Source of the DNA: Acidobacteriota bacterium
GTDB lineage: Bacteria > Acidobacteriota > Thermoanaerobaculia > Thermoanaerobaculales > Sulfomarinibacteraceae
Assembly: GCA_024641545.1 (NCBI GenBank)
Contig: JAHECW010000045.1
Coordinates: 1 to 32,680 of the forward strand
DNA length: 32,680 nucleotides
Direction: 5' to 3'
The notes under the pieces: model-generated
The model's database searches: none
What the model was told of the DNA's origin: nothing
Seen by the model: only the letters and a program-made list of their open reading frames with translations
Shown here: positions 23,705 to 31,728 of the stretch, in pieces
Layout of the letters: each line of letters opens with the position of its first letter
Numbering within the stretch: position 1 is the first letter of the stretch
Translations under genes and position numbers: made by a program

Positions 23705-24660
23705 GTCTGCCTTCTTCCCCTGAACTCTTCCGACCACAGGCGAACCGCCAACTCCGTCCCGCCGGCTTCAGCGGGTGGGAGCCATCGCAGCGTGCCCTCC
23801 GTCAGACTCCGCAGCCATGTCAATTGGCGTTTTGCGAGTTTTCGACTCGCCGCCTTCGTATTGTGGATGGCCGATTCCAAGTCGATGAACCCGTTGAGGT
23901 GCTCGACCAGTTGGCGATAACCAATCGCCTTGAGGGCGTGCGCGTCGTGTGCCACTCCTGAGGCGAGAATCTGCCGGACCTCCTCCCTCAATCCCGACGC
24001 AAACATGATGTCTACGCGAGTTTCGATTTTAGCATAAAGCTCGGCCCTCGGGCGCTCGGGCGCGATCATGCACGCGTCGAACTCGCGAGTTCGACGGTGC
24101 TCCGACCAGTGCTCTGAAATCGGCCTCTCGGTCGCCTCGAAGACCTCGAGCGCCCGGAGGATGCGCTGCCGATCCCCCGACCCGATCTTCGCCGCCGCAA
24201 CCGGATCGATCTCCAGCAGCCGGCTGAAGGTGGCGGCGGGATCACGATCCCATTCGGCGGCGAGCCGGGCGACGACATCCGGATCCCGGGGCGGGGACGG
24301 AAAGAGCCCGAGGAGGAGGGCGCGGATCCAGAAATGGGTCCCGCCCACGACGATTGGAGTGAGGCCCCGGCTCCGGATTTCCTCGATCGCCGCGGTGGCG
24401 GCCTGGGCGAAAGCACCGGCCGAGAAGACCTCTGTCGGATCAGCGATGTCGATGAGGTGGTGGCGAACCCGCCGCCGCGCCTCGGCATCGGGTTTGTCGG
24501 TGCCGATGTCGAGGCCGCGGTAGACCGCAAAGGCATCGGCCGAAATGATCTCAGCGCCGAGCGCCTCGGCGATCTCGAGCCCGAGCCGGCTCTTGCCCGA
24601 AGCCGTCGGTCCGACAACGAGAAGGAGGGGCTCACGGTGATCCGATGTTGCGGATTCCAT
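23701..24660 (-). CDS. miaA: tRNA dimethylallyltransferase
   Basis: The 319-residue protein adds a dimethylallyl group to A37 of tRNAs that read UNN codons. The P-loop GPTASGKS is at 17-24, then come AEIISADAFAVYRGLDIGTDKP, the HHLIDI motif, and VVGGTHFWIRALL (substrate-binding GGT). The C-terminal part has KAIGYRQL and TRAASRKLAKRQLTWLR-like features (here KAASRKLAKRQLTWLR). The substitution DAFAVYRGLDIGTDKP for the usual DSMQVYRGMDIGTAKP is mild. The start is the ATG at 24660; a GTG lies one codon earlier. No good ribosome binding site is seen. The stop overlaps the hfq start by 4 nt. A large AT-rich inverted repeat sits immediately upstream. Confidence 0.95.
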   Translation of the reverse strand: MESATSDHREPLLLVVGPTASGKSRLGLEIAEALGAEIISADAFAVYRGLDIGTDKPDAEARRRVRHHLIDIADPTEVFSAGAFAQAATAAIEEIRSRGLTPIVVGGTHFWIRALLLGLFPSPPRDPDVVARLAAEWDRDPAATFSRLLEIDPVAAAKIGSGDRQRILRALEVFEATERPISEHWSEHRRTREFDACMIAPERPRAELYAKIETRVDIMFASGLREEVRQILASGVAHDAHALKAIGYRQLVEHLNGFIDLESAIHNTKAASRKLAKRQLTWLRSLTEGTLRWLPPAEAGGTELAVRLWSEEFRGRRQT

Positions 24661-24690
24661 CACAGGTGAAGGATACGTGAGCCGTGCGAC

Positions 24691-24801
24691 GAATAATGAA
24701 TTATGAGTTATGAATTATGAATTGCCATCGCGAGGCCCTAAGGGATATCTGCGATGGTGCGATGTCATTCATAATTCATAATTCAAAATTCATAATTATT
24801 T
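24691..24801. repeat. AT-rich long inverted repeat (MITE-like)
   Basis: Outer arms are built from tandem TTATGAATTATGAATT (24691-24724) and its complement ATTCATAATTCATAATT (24767-24801). Inside are inner arms CCATCGC (24725-24731) and GCGATGG (24751-24757) around 19 nt. The element is far more AT-rich than its surroundings and lies between comEC and miaA; its right arm provides the comEC stop codon (TAA). Confidence 0.7.
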
Positions 24802-27072
24802 TGACACCTGCGGGTACAGCGTCCACTCGCCGTCGTCCCACCTTGCGCCGCAGCGCCCGTCCCGGATCGGCATCCGGTACTCGATGCCGCGCCGGTCGAG
24901 ACGTTCGATGACGTCGGGGTGGGGGTGATGGTGGAGGTTCTCGGGGCCGGCGGGGACGAGGGCCAGTCGAGCCCCGGCGGCATCGAGAAAGGCCGGCGTC
25001 GCGGAGTAACGGCTGCCGTGGTGCGGGATGACGACCACCGGGCAATCGAGGTCGGTTGAAGCGACGAGACGGTGTTCGGTGGCACGGCCGATGTCGGCGG
25101 TCAGGAGGATCGGCCCTCCGGCCGTCCTCAGGCGAGCGACGATCGAGCGTTCGTTTTCTGCCGACGGGGCAGCGGCGGCCGGCGGCCAGAGAATTTCGAG
25201 CGCCATCGGGCCGAGGTCGAGACGCGAACCGCGAACCACCGGGATGATGCGGACCCCCCGCCGGCGTGCGGCGCGCAGGAGCGGCACGGCCTCCGGGCAG
25301 GATCGCAACCAGACCGGGACGACGAGCGTGTCCACGGCTGTCGTCTCGAGAATGGCGACCAGGCCGGCGATGTGATCTTCGTCGCCGTGAGACGCGATGA
25401 CCGCATCCAACCGGCGAACGCGAGCCGGGGCCAGGAGTTGTGCGGCCTCGCGCCGTCTCCCGCCTCCATCCATCATCAGGTTCCTGCCGTCGAAACTGAT
25501 CCGAAGCGCGAGGCCGCTGGAGACCGGGAGGAGTTCCACGATCTTGGACGGCGGGGGTGGAATCACCAGCCACCAAGCGATGAAGGCCGTGATGGTGCTG
25601 GTGTAGGCGAGCGCTCCGATCCTTGCGCTTCGGCCCGGGAGGAGCGAGACGAGGCCGAAGGCCACGACGCACGCGAGCAGGACCGCAGGGATCGCAGGAG
25701 GGACCAGTTCGGCGGACCGACCGGGTGCGCCTGCGAACCACAGCGCCCGGCTGCCGAGATCGACAAGATCGAGCAACCAGGCGGCTGCGGAAGCGAAGAC
25801 CGGCGCCGCCGCGGTCGCCGCCACCGAAGCCAGTACAACCGGCGCGAGCAACCAGGGAACCAGGAGATTCGATGCGGCGGCGCCCGGGATGGCAGCCCCG
25901 AAGTGGTGCGCGACGAGGGGTGCCGCGGCGAGTTGAGCCACGATCGGCACGGCGATGGCTGCGGCCAGCCAACGGGGGAGCGGGATCGCGGCGGTCAAGG
26001 GCGGCGCCCAGCGGACCAGGGCCGCGGTCAGAACCACCGTGAGTTGGAAGGAGACCTCCGCGACGAGGGATGGGTCCGTGATGAGAAGCAGCAGGGCGGC
26101 GAGCAGCACCGCCGCCATCGGTACGACGGCCCGGCCGAGAAGACCGGCGCCGACAAAGATCGAACCCATGAGAGCCGCCCGGACCGCCGATGGCGATGCC
26201 CCTGCGAGGAGGGCGTAGGCGGGGAGGAGCGCGAGGATCACGATCCTGGTGGTGGTCGGGGAGGCGCCGCCGATGGCGAGCAGCAACCAGGCCATCCCCG
26301 CCACGAGACCGACGTGCAGACCGCTGACCGCGAGGACGTGGGCAAGTCCTGATCGCCTCCAGCCTTCGCGCCGCAGCGGCGCGAGGAGGTCTCGGCGACC
26401 GAGCGAGAGCGCCGCCGCGAGCTCGGCCGCGCGGATTCGATCGACATCGGTTCGGGCAGCTGCCAGCAGCTCATCGGAAAGGCGTCCGCGGAGCGCCGGC
26501 AGCGGGTGGACCTCGGTGGTTGCCTGGATCAGACTGCGGGAGTTCGTGACCAGGAGGGGCGATCGCGGCGAGCCGCGGATCGAGACCAACCCGCGGACGA
26601 TGTCGCCCGGTTGTGGAAGATCTCCGGGGTTGACGGTGCCGCGGACCTCGAGACGACAGCGGCGGAGCTTCGGTATCGACCGATGATCGTGGCCCGATTC
26701 CAAGACTCTGATCCGGGTCTGCCATCCCCACCGCCCCTCGGTCCAGCCTTCGGTGACGAGAATTCGGGCGCGGATCCAGACCGGATCCTCTCGATCGATG
26801 AGATCGGCGAGATCGTGCCGGTTGCCGGCGTCGTGGAGACCGTGGGCTCCGACCACGGTGAATCCGACCACGAGCCAGAGCGCGAGGGGCGCGTCGCGGC
26901 CGCGGTGGGCCGCGAACGCAAAGAGGGACGCACCGACGATGAACAACGGCAGGGGAATCCACGCGGGACCGGTCTGAGGCAAGGCCAGGGCGAGCCCGCT
27001 GGCAGCGGCGGCGCCCAGGGTCATGCCCCACAGGGGTTTGAGTGCGCGGGATTCGCCGGTTTCCCCGCTCAC
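24796..27072 (-). CDS. comEC: ComEC/Rec2 competence DNA channel
   Basis: The 758-residue protein has the three parts of full-length ComEC: two N-terminal transmembrane segments with an OB-like periplasmic region (about 15-215, LEVRGTVNPGDLPQPGD), a Competence domain with many transmembrane helices (about 240-490; LAHVLAVSGLHVGLVAGMAW is the hallmark), and a C-terminal metallo-beta-lactamase domain (SHGDEDHIAGL, then IPHHGSRYSATP). It moves single-stranded DNA across the inner membrane; the MBL domain is thought to degrade the other strand. The start is GTG at 27072, which overlaps the stop of the upstream methyltransferase gene (GTGA) and has GGAG 5 nt before it; the longer frame to 27234 is antisense-like sequence within that gene. 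Confidence 0.93.
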   Translation of the reverse strand: MSGETGESRALKPLWGMTLGAAAASGLALALPQTGPAWIPLPLFIVGASLFAFAAHRGRDAPLALWLVVGFTVVGAHGLHDAGNRHDLADLIDREDPVWIRARILVTEGWTEGRWGWQTRIRVLESGHDHRSIPKLRRCRLEVRGTVNPGDLPQPGDIVRGLVSIRGSPRSPLLVTNSRSLIQATTEVHPLPALRGRLSDELLAAARTDVDRIRAAELAAALSLGRRDLLAPLRREGWRRSGLAHVLAVSGLHVGLVAGMAWLLLAIGGASPTTTRIVILALLPAYALLAGASPSAVRAALMGSIFVGAGLLGRAVVPMAAVLLAALLLLITDPSLVAEVSFQLTVVLTAALVRWAPPLTAAIPLPRWLAAAIAVPIVAQLAAAPLVAHHFGAAIPGAAASNLLVPWLLAPVVLASVAATAAAPVFASAAAWLLDLVDLGSRALWFAGAPGRSAELVPPAIPAVLLACVVAFGLVSLLPGRSARIGALAYTSTITAFIAWWLVIPPPPSKIVELLPVSSGLALRISFDGRNLMMDGGGRRREAAQLLAPARVRRLDAVIASHGDEDHIAGLVAILETTAVDTLVVPVWLRSCPEAVPLLRAARRRGVRIIPVVRGSRLDLGPMALEILWPPAAAAPSAENERSIVARLRTAGGPILLTADIGRATEHRLVASTDLDCPVVVIPHHGSRYSATPAFLDAAGARLALVPAGPENLHHHPHPDVIERLDRRGIEYRMPIRDGRCGARWDDGEWTLYPQVSK

Positions 27073-28349
27073 CCGGACTCCAGCACGGCGAGAATCTCGA
27101 CATGGTGGGTGAAGGGGAAGAGATCGATCAGCTCGAGGTGTCCGAGGACGTATCCGTGGTCGATGAGGTCGGCGGCGTCGCGGCTCCAGGTTGCGGGATC
27201 GCACCCGAGCATCAGAATTCGACGTGGTCGCCACGCCGCGAGGCGCCGGCGGAGGTTCGGCGTCATCCCGGTTCGGGGTGGATCGGTGATGGCGATCGCG
27301 TCCGGCGGCAGATCACCGTTGTCTTCCAGGAAAGCCTCGGCCGAGCCGGCCGCCACCCGCGCGCCGGGCAGGTTGACCTGCGCGGCGGTTGCAGCCGGTT
27401 GGTGGGGTTCGACCACGGTGAGGTCGTCGCGACCGGCCCAACCGGCTGCGGCGGCCAGGAAGCCGACGCCGCCGTGAAGATCCACTACGGGTTCGTCGCC
27501 GGGACCGACCAGGCCGGCGACCCGTTCGAAGAGCCACGGCACGAGGTGGCGGTTGCCCTGAAAGAAGGAGCCGATGGGGACATCGAGCCGAATGGGGAGA
27601 TCCATGGCGACCTTCTCCCGGCCCCATCCCGGGAGGATTCGGCCTGCCTTCGTGAGTCGGTGAAACCCACCCACGCCCGGGCATTCCGCAGCCCGAGGCA
27701 GACAGCGATCGGGGATCGACTTCGGTCCACCCCGCGCCGGAAGAAGGGCTGCTACCGTGGCGTCGCTTCCCTCGAGAACCTCAAGATCGACGGGCATCGA
27801 ACAGTGTTTGGTAAGGCTCTCCGTGAGCGCTGCCAACCCGTCTGCGAGGGTGGGGGAGATGATGCTGCAGTGGATGATCGGGCTCACCTTCCAGCTTCGG
27901 GGTCCGTAGAAGCCGAGAATACGGCTGACCGGGTCCCAGTGGAGACGACTTCGAAGCCGGTAGCCTGCCGGCGAGTCGGTGATCGCTGCGCCGCGAATCC
28001 GATCCGCGATTGCCGGGAATCGCCCTGCAGCCTCCGCCGCGACCGTGATCTTGAGGATCGCGCCGAGACGCGGGTCGACCTGGGGCCAGTCGCACCCGCC
28101 GCAACCGTCGGCGTGGGGGCACGGGTGTTTCAGACGCGCGGGGTGGGGGTCGTCCAGAACCTCGACGACCTCCGCCTCGATGATTCGGGCGCGCCGTCGG
28201 GTAACCGCAACCCGCAGCCGTTCCCCGGGCAGTCCGCCTCGGATCATCCACGTGGCGCCGTCGGCATGGGCCAGCGCGCGCCCGCCGCCGATGAGCTTGA
28301 CGGCACGAACCTCGGTCGTGGCCGCGGCGCCGCGATCCGGGGTGTTCAC
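27069..28349 (-). CDS. TrmA/RlmD-family RNA uracil-5-methyltransferase
   Basis: The 426-residue protein has an N-terminal TRAM-like domain (EVRAVKLIGGGRALA to GLPGERLRVAV), an iron-sulfur site (HPCPHADGCGGCDWPQ) and a C-terminal SAM methyltransferase domain: SFFQGN, DLHGGVGFLA (normally DLYCGVG, so the Cys is His here), TDPPRTGM and GCDPATWSRDAADL with the catalytic Cys kept. These enzymes methylate a uridine at C5 in rRNA or tRNA; which one cannot be told from sequence, so no symbol is given. GTG at 28349 is chosen because the TRAM domain follows directly and it overlaps the stop of a 10-codon mini-ORF (GTGA). GTG at 28352 is also possible. The long upstream extension lies in the preceding gene and is not real. 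Confidence 0.83.
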   Translation of the reverse strand: MNTPDRGAAATTEVRAVKLIGGGRALAHADGATWMIRGGLPGERLRVAVTRRRARIIEAEVVEVLDDPHPARLKHPCPHADGCGGCDWPQVDPRLGAILKITVAAEAAGRFPAIADRIRGAAITDSPAGYRLRSRLHWDPVSRILGFYGPRSWKVSPIIHCSIISPTLADGLAALTESLTKHCSMPVDLEVLEGSDATVAALLPARGGPKSIPDRCLPRAAECPGVGGFHRLTKAGRILPGWGREKVAMDLPIRLDVPIGSFFQGNRHLVPWLFERVAGLVGPGDEPVVDLHGGVGFLAAAAGWAGRDDLTVVEPHQPAATAAQVNLPGARVAAGSAEAFLEDNGDLPPDAIAITDPPRTGMTPNLRRRLAAWRPRRILMLGCDPATWSRDAADLIDHGYVLGHLELIDLFPFTHHVEILAVLESG

Positions 28350-28378
28350 CACTGTGCACCCGAGGAGATCCGCTTCAT
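28346..28378 (-). CDS. 10-codon mini-ORF linking two genes
   Basis: ATG at 28378 overlaps the stop of the upstream gene (ATGA) and has GGAGG about 8 nt before it, the best ribosome binding site in this junction. It encodes MKRISSGAQW and ends with TGA at 28346-28348, overlapping the GTG start of the methyltransferase gene. It may be a coupling leader peptide, or the relic of a start shifted by a frameshift. Confidence 0.4.
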   Translation of the reverse strand: MKRISSGAQW

Positions 28379-29046
28379 CGCCCGACCTCCAACCGGGGCA
28401 GCTCGAGCAGTAGTCGTATTTCCCGGTCGCGCAACGCCTTCGCGCTCCTTCGCCGAGCCTCGTCGGTGGCCGAGGCGCCGGCCACGGCCTGCTCGATGCG
28501 CGCCTCGATTGTCCGCTGCTCGTTTTGCGGGATGGCGGCCCAGCACTCGTGAAGCATCTCGGACTCGAGGCCGAAGAGGTGTTCGTCCAGCATTTCAAGC
28601 GGGAGCTCGTCGCCGGCCGCCTCGACCCGGGTGGCGATTCGAGCCAGAACTTCGGCGACCGGCGGCCGTGTCCGCCGCTGCGAATCGGCGGCTTCGGTCA
28701 GCGCGGCGACCAGCGAACCGCAGTCTCCGGAGGTCTCCGTTGGCGCGGTCCCGGATGGGTTTTCGGATTGACCGGCACGCATCTCGGCCAGCCGCTTTGC
28801 GTTCCGCTTGACCGCATGACGGCAGTAGGAAAGGCTGACGACAGGGTCTCCATCGTCGCGTTCGCGGTTCTGCGCGAAGACTTCGGTGAGCCCGGACGCG
28901 ACGGCCGCCAGGGGGACTCCCTCGCGCCACCACGACCGGAGGAGTTGAAAATCGCGGGGAGACAGGACATGGGGCGCTCCCCGAAGGGAGGCAAAGAGAT
29001 CCTCGACGCTTCGGTAGTAGCTGAGCTCCCGGCCATCACCATCCAT
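28375..29046 (-). CDS. Conserved-looking hypothetical protein, possibly leaderless
   Basis: The 223-residue protein is largely helical and soluble, with no signal peptide or recognisable enzyme motif. Residues 8-50 (LSYYRSVEDLFASLRGAPHV and LSPRDFQLLRSWWREGVPL) look like a short helix-turn-helix-style unit, followed by a VVSLSYCRHAVKR segment and a charged C-terminal helical region (EARIEQAVAGASATDEARRR). I do not know the function. The ATG at 29046 is preferred because a TACACT -10 box ends 6 nt upstream and no ribosome binding site is present; longer frames overlap the divergent gene. It appears to head a minus-strand operon with the methyltransferase and comEC, so a role in RNA modification or DNA uptake is possible but unsupported. 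Confidence 0.65.
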   Translation of the reverse strand: MDGDGRELSYYRSVEDLFASLRGAPHVLSPRDFQLLRSWWREGVPLAAVASGLTEVFAQNRERDDGDPVVSLSYCRHAVKRNAKRLAEMRAGQSENPSGTAPTETSGDCGSLVAALTEAADSQRRTRPPVAEVLARIATRVEAAGDELPLEMLDEHLFGLESEMLHECWAAIPQNEQRTIEARIEQAVAGASATDEARRRSAKALRDREIRLLLELPRLEVGR

Positions 29047-29052
29047 CGGGTC

Positions 29053-29084
29053 AGTGTAACCCCACCCCACGAAAGGGTTACAAT
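29053..29084. promoter_or_regulatory. Back-to-back divergent promoter built on one dyad
   Basis: The dyad TGTAACCC (29055-29062) and GGGTTACA (29075-29082) is separated by 12 nt. Its arms contain outward-facing -10 boxes: GGGTTACACT on the minus strand (TACACT, 29058-29053) and GGGTTACAAT on the plus strand (TACAAT, 29079-29084). No strong -35 boxes are seen. The dyad itself could also be an operator. Confidence 0.5.
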
Positions 29085-29095
29085 ACGAAGACAGA

Positions 29096-29224
29096 ATGTG
29101 GACGATCCCGATGGATCCGTACTTTCCAGGCGAGACGCCGGGCCCGGCGCGACCCACCACCGTGGGCGGCGTGGTCGATGGTGTGAGGCCTGTTCCTCCC
29201 GTAGCGTCGGTCGCCACACACTGA
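29096..29224 (+). CDS. 42-codon small ORF upstream of the SUMF1 gene
   Basis: ATG at 29096 opens a proline- and valine-rich 42-residue frame (begins MWTIPMDPYFPGE, ends VPPVASVATH). Its stop overlaps the next start codon as TGATG. The -10 box TACAAT ends 11 nt upstream, so the RNA would begin near the ATG. The downstream gene lacks a ribosome binding site, so coupled translation is plausible. No homology is recognised. Confidence 0.4.
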   Translation: MWTIPMDPYFPGETPGPARPTTVGGVVDGVRPVPPVASVATH

Positions 29225-31617
29225 TGCGGCCGGTTGTTCTGCTCGTCGTCGTGATTGTGGGAGCGGTGGCGCCGATGGCTCACGCCGGGCCCTGGAGTCA
29301 GCTGCCGGACGCCATCGACCGGTTGGTGGAACGTCCCGGCGACGAGGACGCCGAGCGGGTGCTTCGATTGGCCGAGGCTTCGATCCTTCGCGAGGCCCAG
29401 CAGGGTCGAGTGGTCGTCACCCGAGCGCTCTTCGACACCTACGCCTCTCTGGTGCCTCACCTGCCCGATGGGATCGCCCGCCTGTCCTCAGTCGAGCGGA
29501 GGATCGCCGACCAGCTCCTCCAGGTCGGGGATCAAGCGAGATCGACCGATCTCCTGCGCGCGTCCTCGTTGTGGGCGCTTGCCGCCGAGCTCGACCCCGA
29601 CTCGGATGCCGTTGCCCGGTTGCGTACGGTCCTGATTCCGCCCGCCGACGCCAGGGAGGGACAGCTGTGGAGAGCGCCGTTGGACGGGGCGAGGCTGGTC
29701 TTCCACCCCGCCATGGAAGTTCGGATCGGCTGTACGATCGACGACGGCGCCTGTCTCAACAATGAACTCGCCACTCGTCAGGTGGAGGTGCCGGCGCTTT
29801 GGGTCGAGGCTCATGAGGTGACCAACCGCCAATACCGGCTGTGCGTGGTTGCCGGCGGCTGCAGCCCGCCCGAGGATCCTGAAGCCTTCAATGATCTGAA
29901 TCGCGTCGATCATCCGGTGGTCGGCGTCAGCTGGCGGCAGGCGAGGGCCTATGCGCGGTGGGCGGGCCGACGCCTTCCCTCGGAGGCCGAGTGGGAGCGC
30001 GCGGCCCGCGGTGAAGTCGGCAACATGAGATTCCCATGGGGCAACGGTCGCCGCCGGGAGCTCGCCAACCTCTGGCTGGAACCGCGGAGCGCCATCACCG
30101 GTGGGACCCGACCCGTCGGCAGCTTTCCGTCCATGGGTTGGGGAACGGTCGACATGGCGGGAAACGTCTGGGAGTGGTGTCAGGACCGGTACCTACCACG
30201 GCTGTCGGATTCTCCCAATGACGGATTCCCCGCCCGACAGGGATGGGGGCGGGTGGTTCGGGGCGGGTCCTGGCGTCGCGCGATCGACATGGCGCGGGTC
30301 TCGACCCGATCGTGGTTCGATGCCGAGTATCACGCCGACGATCTCGGATTCCGATGCGTGGCGGATCACGCCCGGGAGGCCTCCGCTGAAGAGCTGGTCC
30401 GTGGGGCGCAGCTGGCTTTCCCCATCGATGTCGCGTCCGGGCGGGAGTTCGACGGCTCGGATCTCGAAGCCGAAGACCGCCGCTTTCTCGAGCGGCGAAC
30501 CATCACCCTGTTCGTGATCGAAGATCGGATGGAGGATGCCCTGATTCCGGCGGCCCGCAGGCTGAGCAGCGACCCCGGCGACCCGGTTGCCGGAGATTTC
30601 TTCACCCGGTTCGAGACCGAGCTCCTCGGTCAGGCGAGCGGGAGCGGCATCGCGGATGTCGGGACGCGGCTTGCCGAATATCGATCGGTAGCGATGGAGA
30701 GCCCGCGGCTCGCCGGTCGATTCGCTTCGTTCCAGCAAGAGCTGCTGGTCGTGCTGCGCCGGGCGGTGACCGACAACGAGCGGCGCGGCGACCGGGAGAC
30801 GGCTCAGACGGCGGCGCAACTCGGTCTGACGATCGCTCCGAAGGACGCGGCCTTCGCGGCGGCGGCCAGTCGGCTCACCCGCAAGACCGGAACCACGAGA
30901 GTGTGGCCGGGAGACGGAAAGGGGATGGTGTGGGTCGGGGGGCGCCGTTCGCACATCGGGGCCAGCCCCGGCGATCTCGGGGCCGGCAGCAACGAGCAAC
31001 CGGAACACGAGGTCACGCTCGAGGGCTTCTGGATCGATCGGACCGAAGTTACCAACGACGAGTACCGGAGCTGCGTCCAGGCCGGCGCCTGCACGCCGCC
31101 GCAACGCACCGAGGTTTTCGACAGCCCCAGTCTCGGCAATCACCCCGTGCTGTGGGTCGACTGGTACCAGGCGAAGGAGTACGCCGCATGGGCCGGCAAG
31201 CGGCTCCCCACCGAGGTCGAATGGGAGGTTGCGGCACGGAGTGGTTCGGCAACCGCGTTTCCCTGGGGTGCGAGTTGGGTTCCGGGCGCGGCGAACGCCA
31301 TCGGAGTCTACCGGGGCGATGTCTGGGGCGGAACCGCTCCGGTGGCGAGCTTCGAACCCAACCGGTGGGGTCTCTACGATCTTATCGGCAATGCCTCGGA
31401 GTGGACCGAGGATGTCTACAACGAGACCTACCAGGGTGCGCCGAAGGACGGGAGCGCCTGGTATCAGGAAACCGGTCTCGCAGGTGAACGAAGGCGGGTG
31501 GTGCGCGGCGGGGGTTACGACGACCCGCCGCCGAGGCAGTCGGTGACCAAGCGCAGCGGCAGGCGGGCCGACAACCTCGGCCGCTCGGTCGGCTTCAGGT
31601 GCGTTGCGGATGAGTGA
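29224..31617 (+). CDS. Exported protein with two SUMF1/FGE-like domains
   Basis: The 797-residue protein has a signal peptide (PVVLLVVVIVGAVAPMAHA). A helical region covers about 20-150, a first SUMF1 domain about 155-381 (ALWVEAHEVTNRQYRLCVVAGG, RLPSEAEWERAAR, VDMAGNVWEWCQDRY, RVVRGGSWRRA, GFRCVADH), a helical linker about 385-555 and a second SUMF1 domain 560-797 (WIDRTEVTNDEYRSCVQAG, RLPTEVEWEVAAR, LYDLIGNASEWTEDVY, RRVVRGGGYDD). The first domain lacks the usual MGS-type entry strand and reads VRIGCTIDDG. SUMF1 domains include formylglycine-generating enzymes, but many bacterial ones are non-catalytic or ligand-binding; no sulfatase gene is nearby, so activity is uncertain. The ATG at 29224 starts the signal peptide. 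Confidence 0.85.
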   Translation: MRPVVLLVVVIVGAVAPMAHAGPWSQLPDAIDRLVERPGDEDAERVLRLAEASILREAQQGRVVVTRALFDTYASLVPHLPDGIARLSSVERRIADQLLQVGDQARSTDLLRASSLWALAAELDPDSDAVARLRTVLIPPADAREGQLWRAPLDGARLVFHPAMEVRIGCTIDDGACLNNELATRQVEVPALWVEAHEVTNRQYRLCVVAGGCSPPEDPEAFNDLNRVDHPVVGVSWRQARAYARWAGRRLPSEAEWERAARGEVGNMRFPWGNGRRRELANLWLEPRSAITGGTRPVGSFPSMGWGTVDMAGNVWEWCQDRYLPRLSDSPNDGFPARQGWGRVVRGGSWRRAIDMARVSTRSWFDAEYHADDLGFRCVADHAREASAEELVRGAQLAFPIDVASGREFDGSDLEAEDRRFLERRTITLFVIEDRMEDALIPAARRLSSDPGDPVAGDFFTRFETELLGQASGSGIADVGTRLAEYRSVAMESPRLAGRFASFQQELLVVLRRAVTDNERRGDRETAQTAAQLGLTIAPKDAAFAAAASRLTRKTGTTRVWPGDGKGMVWVGGRRSHIGASPGDLGAGSNEQPEHEVTLEGFWIDRTEVTNDEYRSCVQAGACTPPQRTEVFDSPSLGNHPVLWVDWYQAKEYAAWAGKRLPTEVEWEVAARSGSATAFPWGASWVPGAANAIGVYRGDVWGGTAPVASFEPNRWGLYDLIGNASEWTEDVYNETYQGAPKDGSAWYQETGLAGERRRVVRGGGYDDPPPRQSVTKRSGRRADNLGRSVGFRCVADE

Positions 31618-31728
31618 GGGGTGAGAAAGTCAGAAAGTGAGCGCTCGCTTCGCTCGCTGTGAGGAGGAGAGGGGAGCAGGAGGTCCTCACTCCTCACTTC
31701 AAACTCCTTGCCTTCTGGCCTCCGCCTC
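31618..31728. repeat. Purine/pyrimidine-rich intergenic repeat, family copy 3
   Basis: GTGAGAAAGTCAGAAAGTGA is followed by the core AGCGCTCGCTTCGCTCGCTG, the exact reverse complement of a 20-base core in copy 1, then GTGAGGAGGAGAGG and a complementary TCCTCACTCCTCACTTC. It fills the gap between the convergent SUMF1 and permease genes. Confidence 0.65.
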
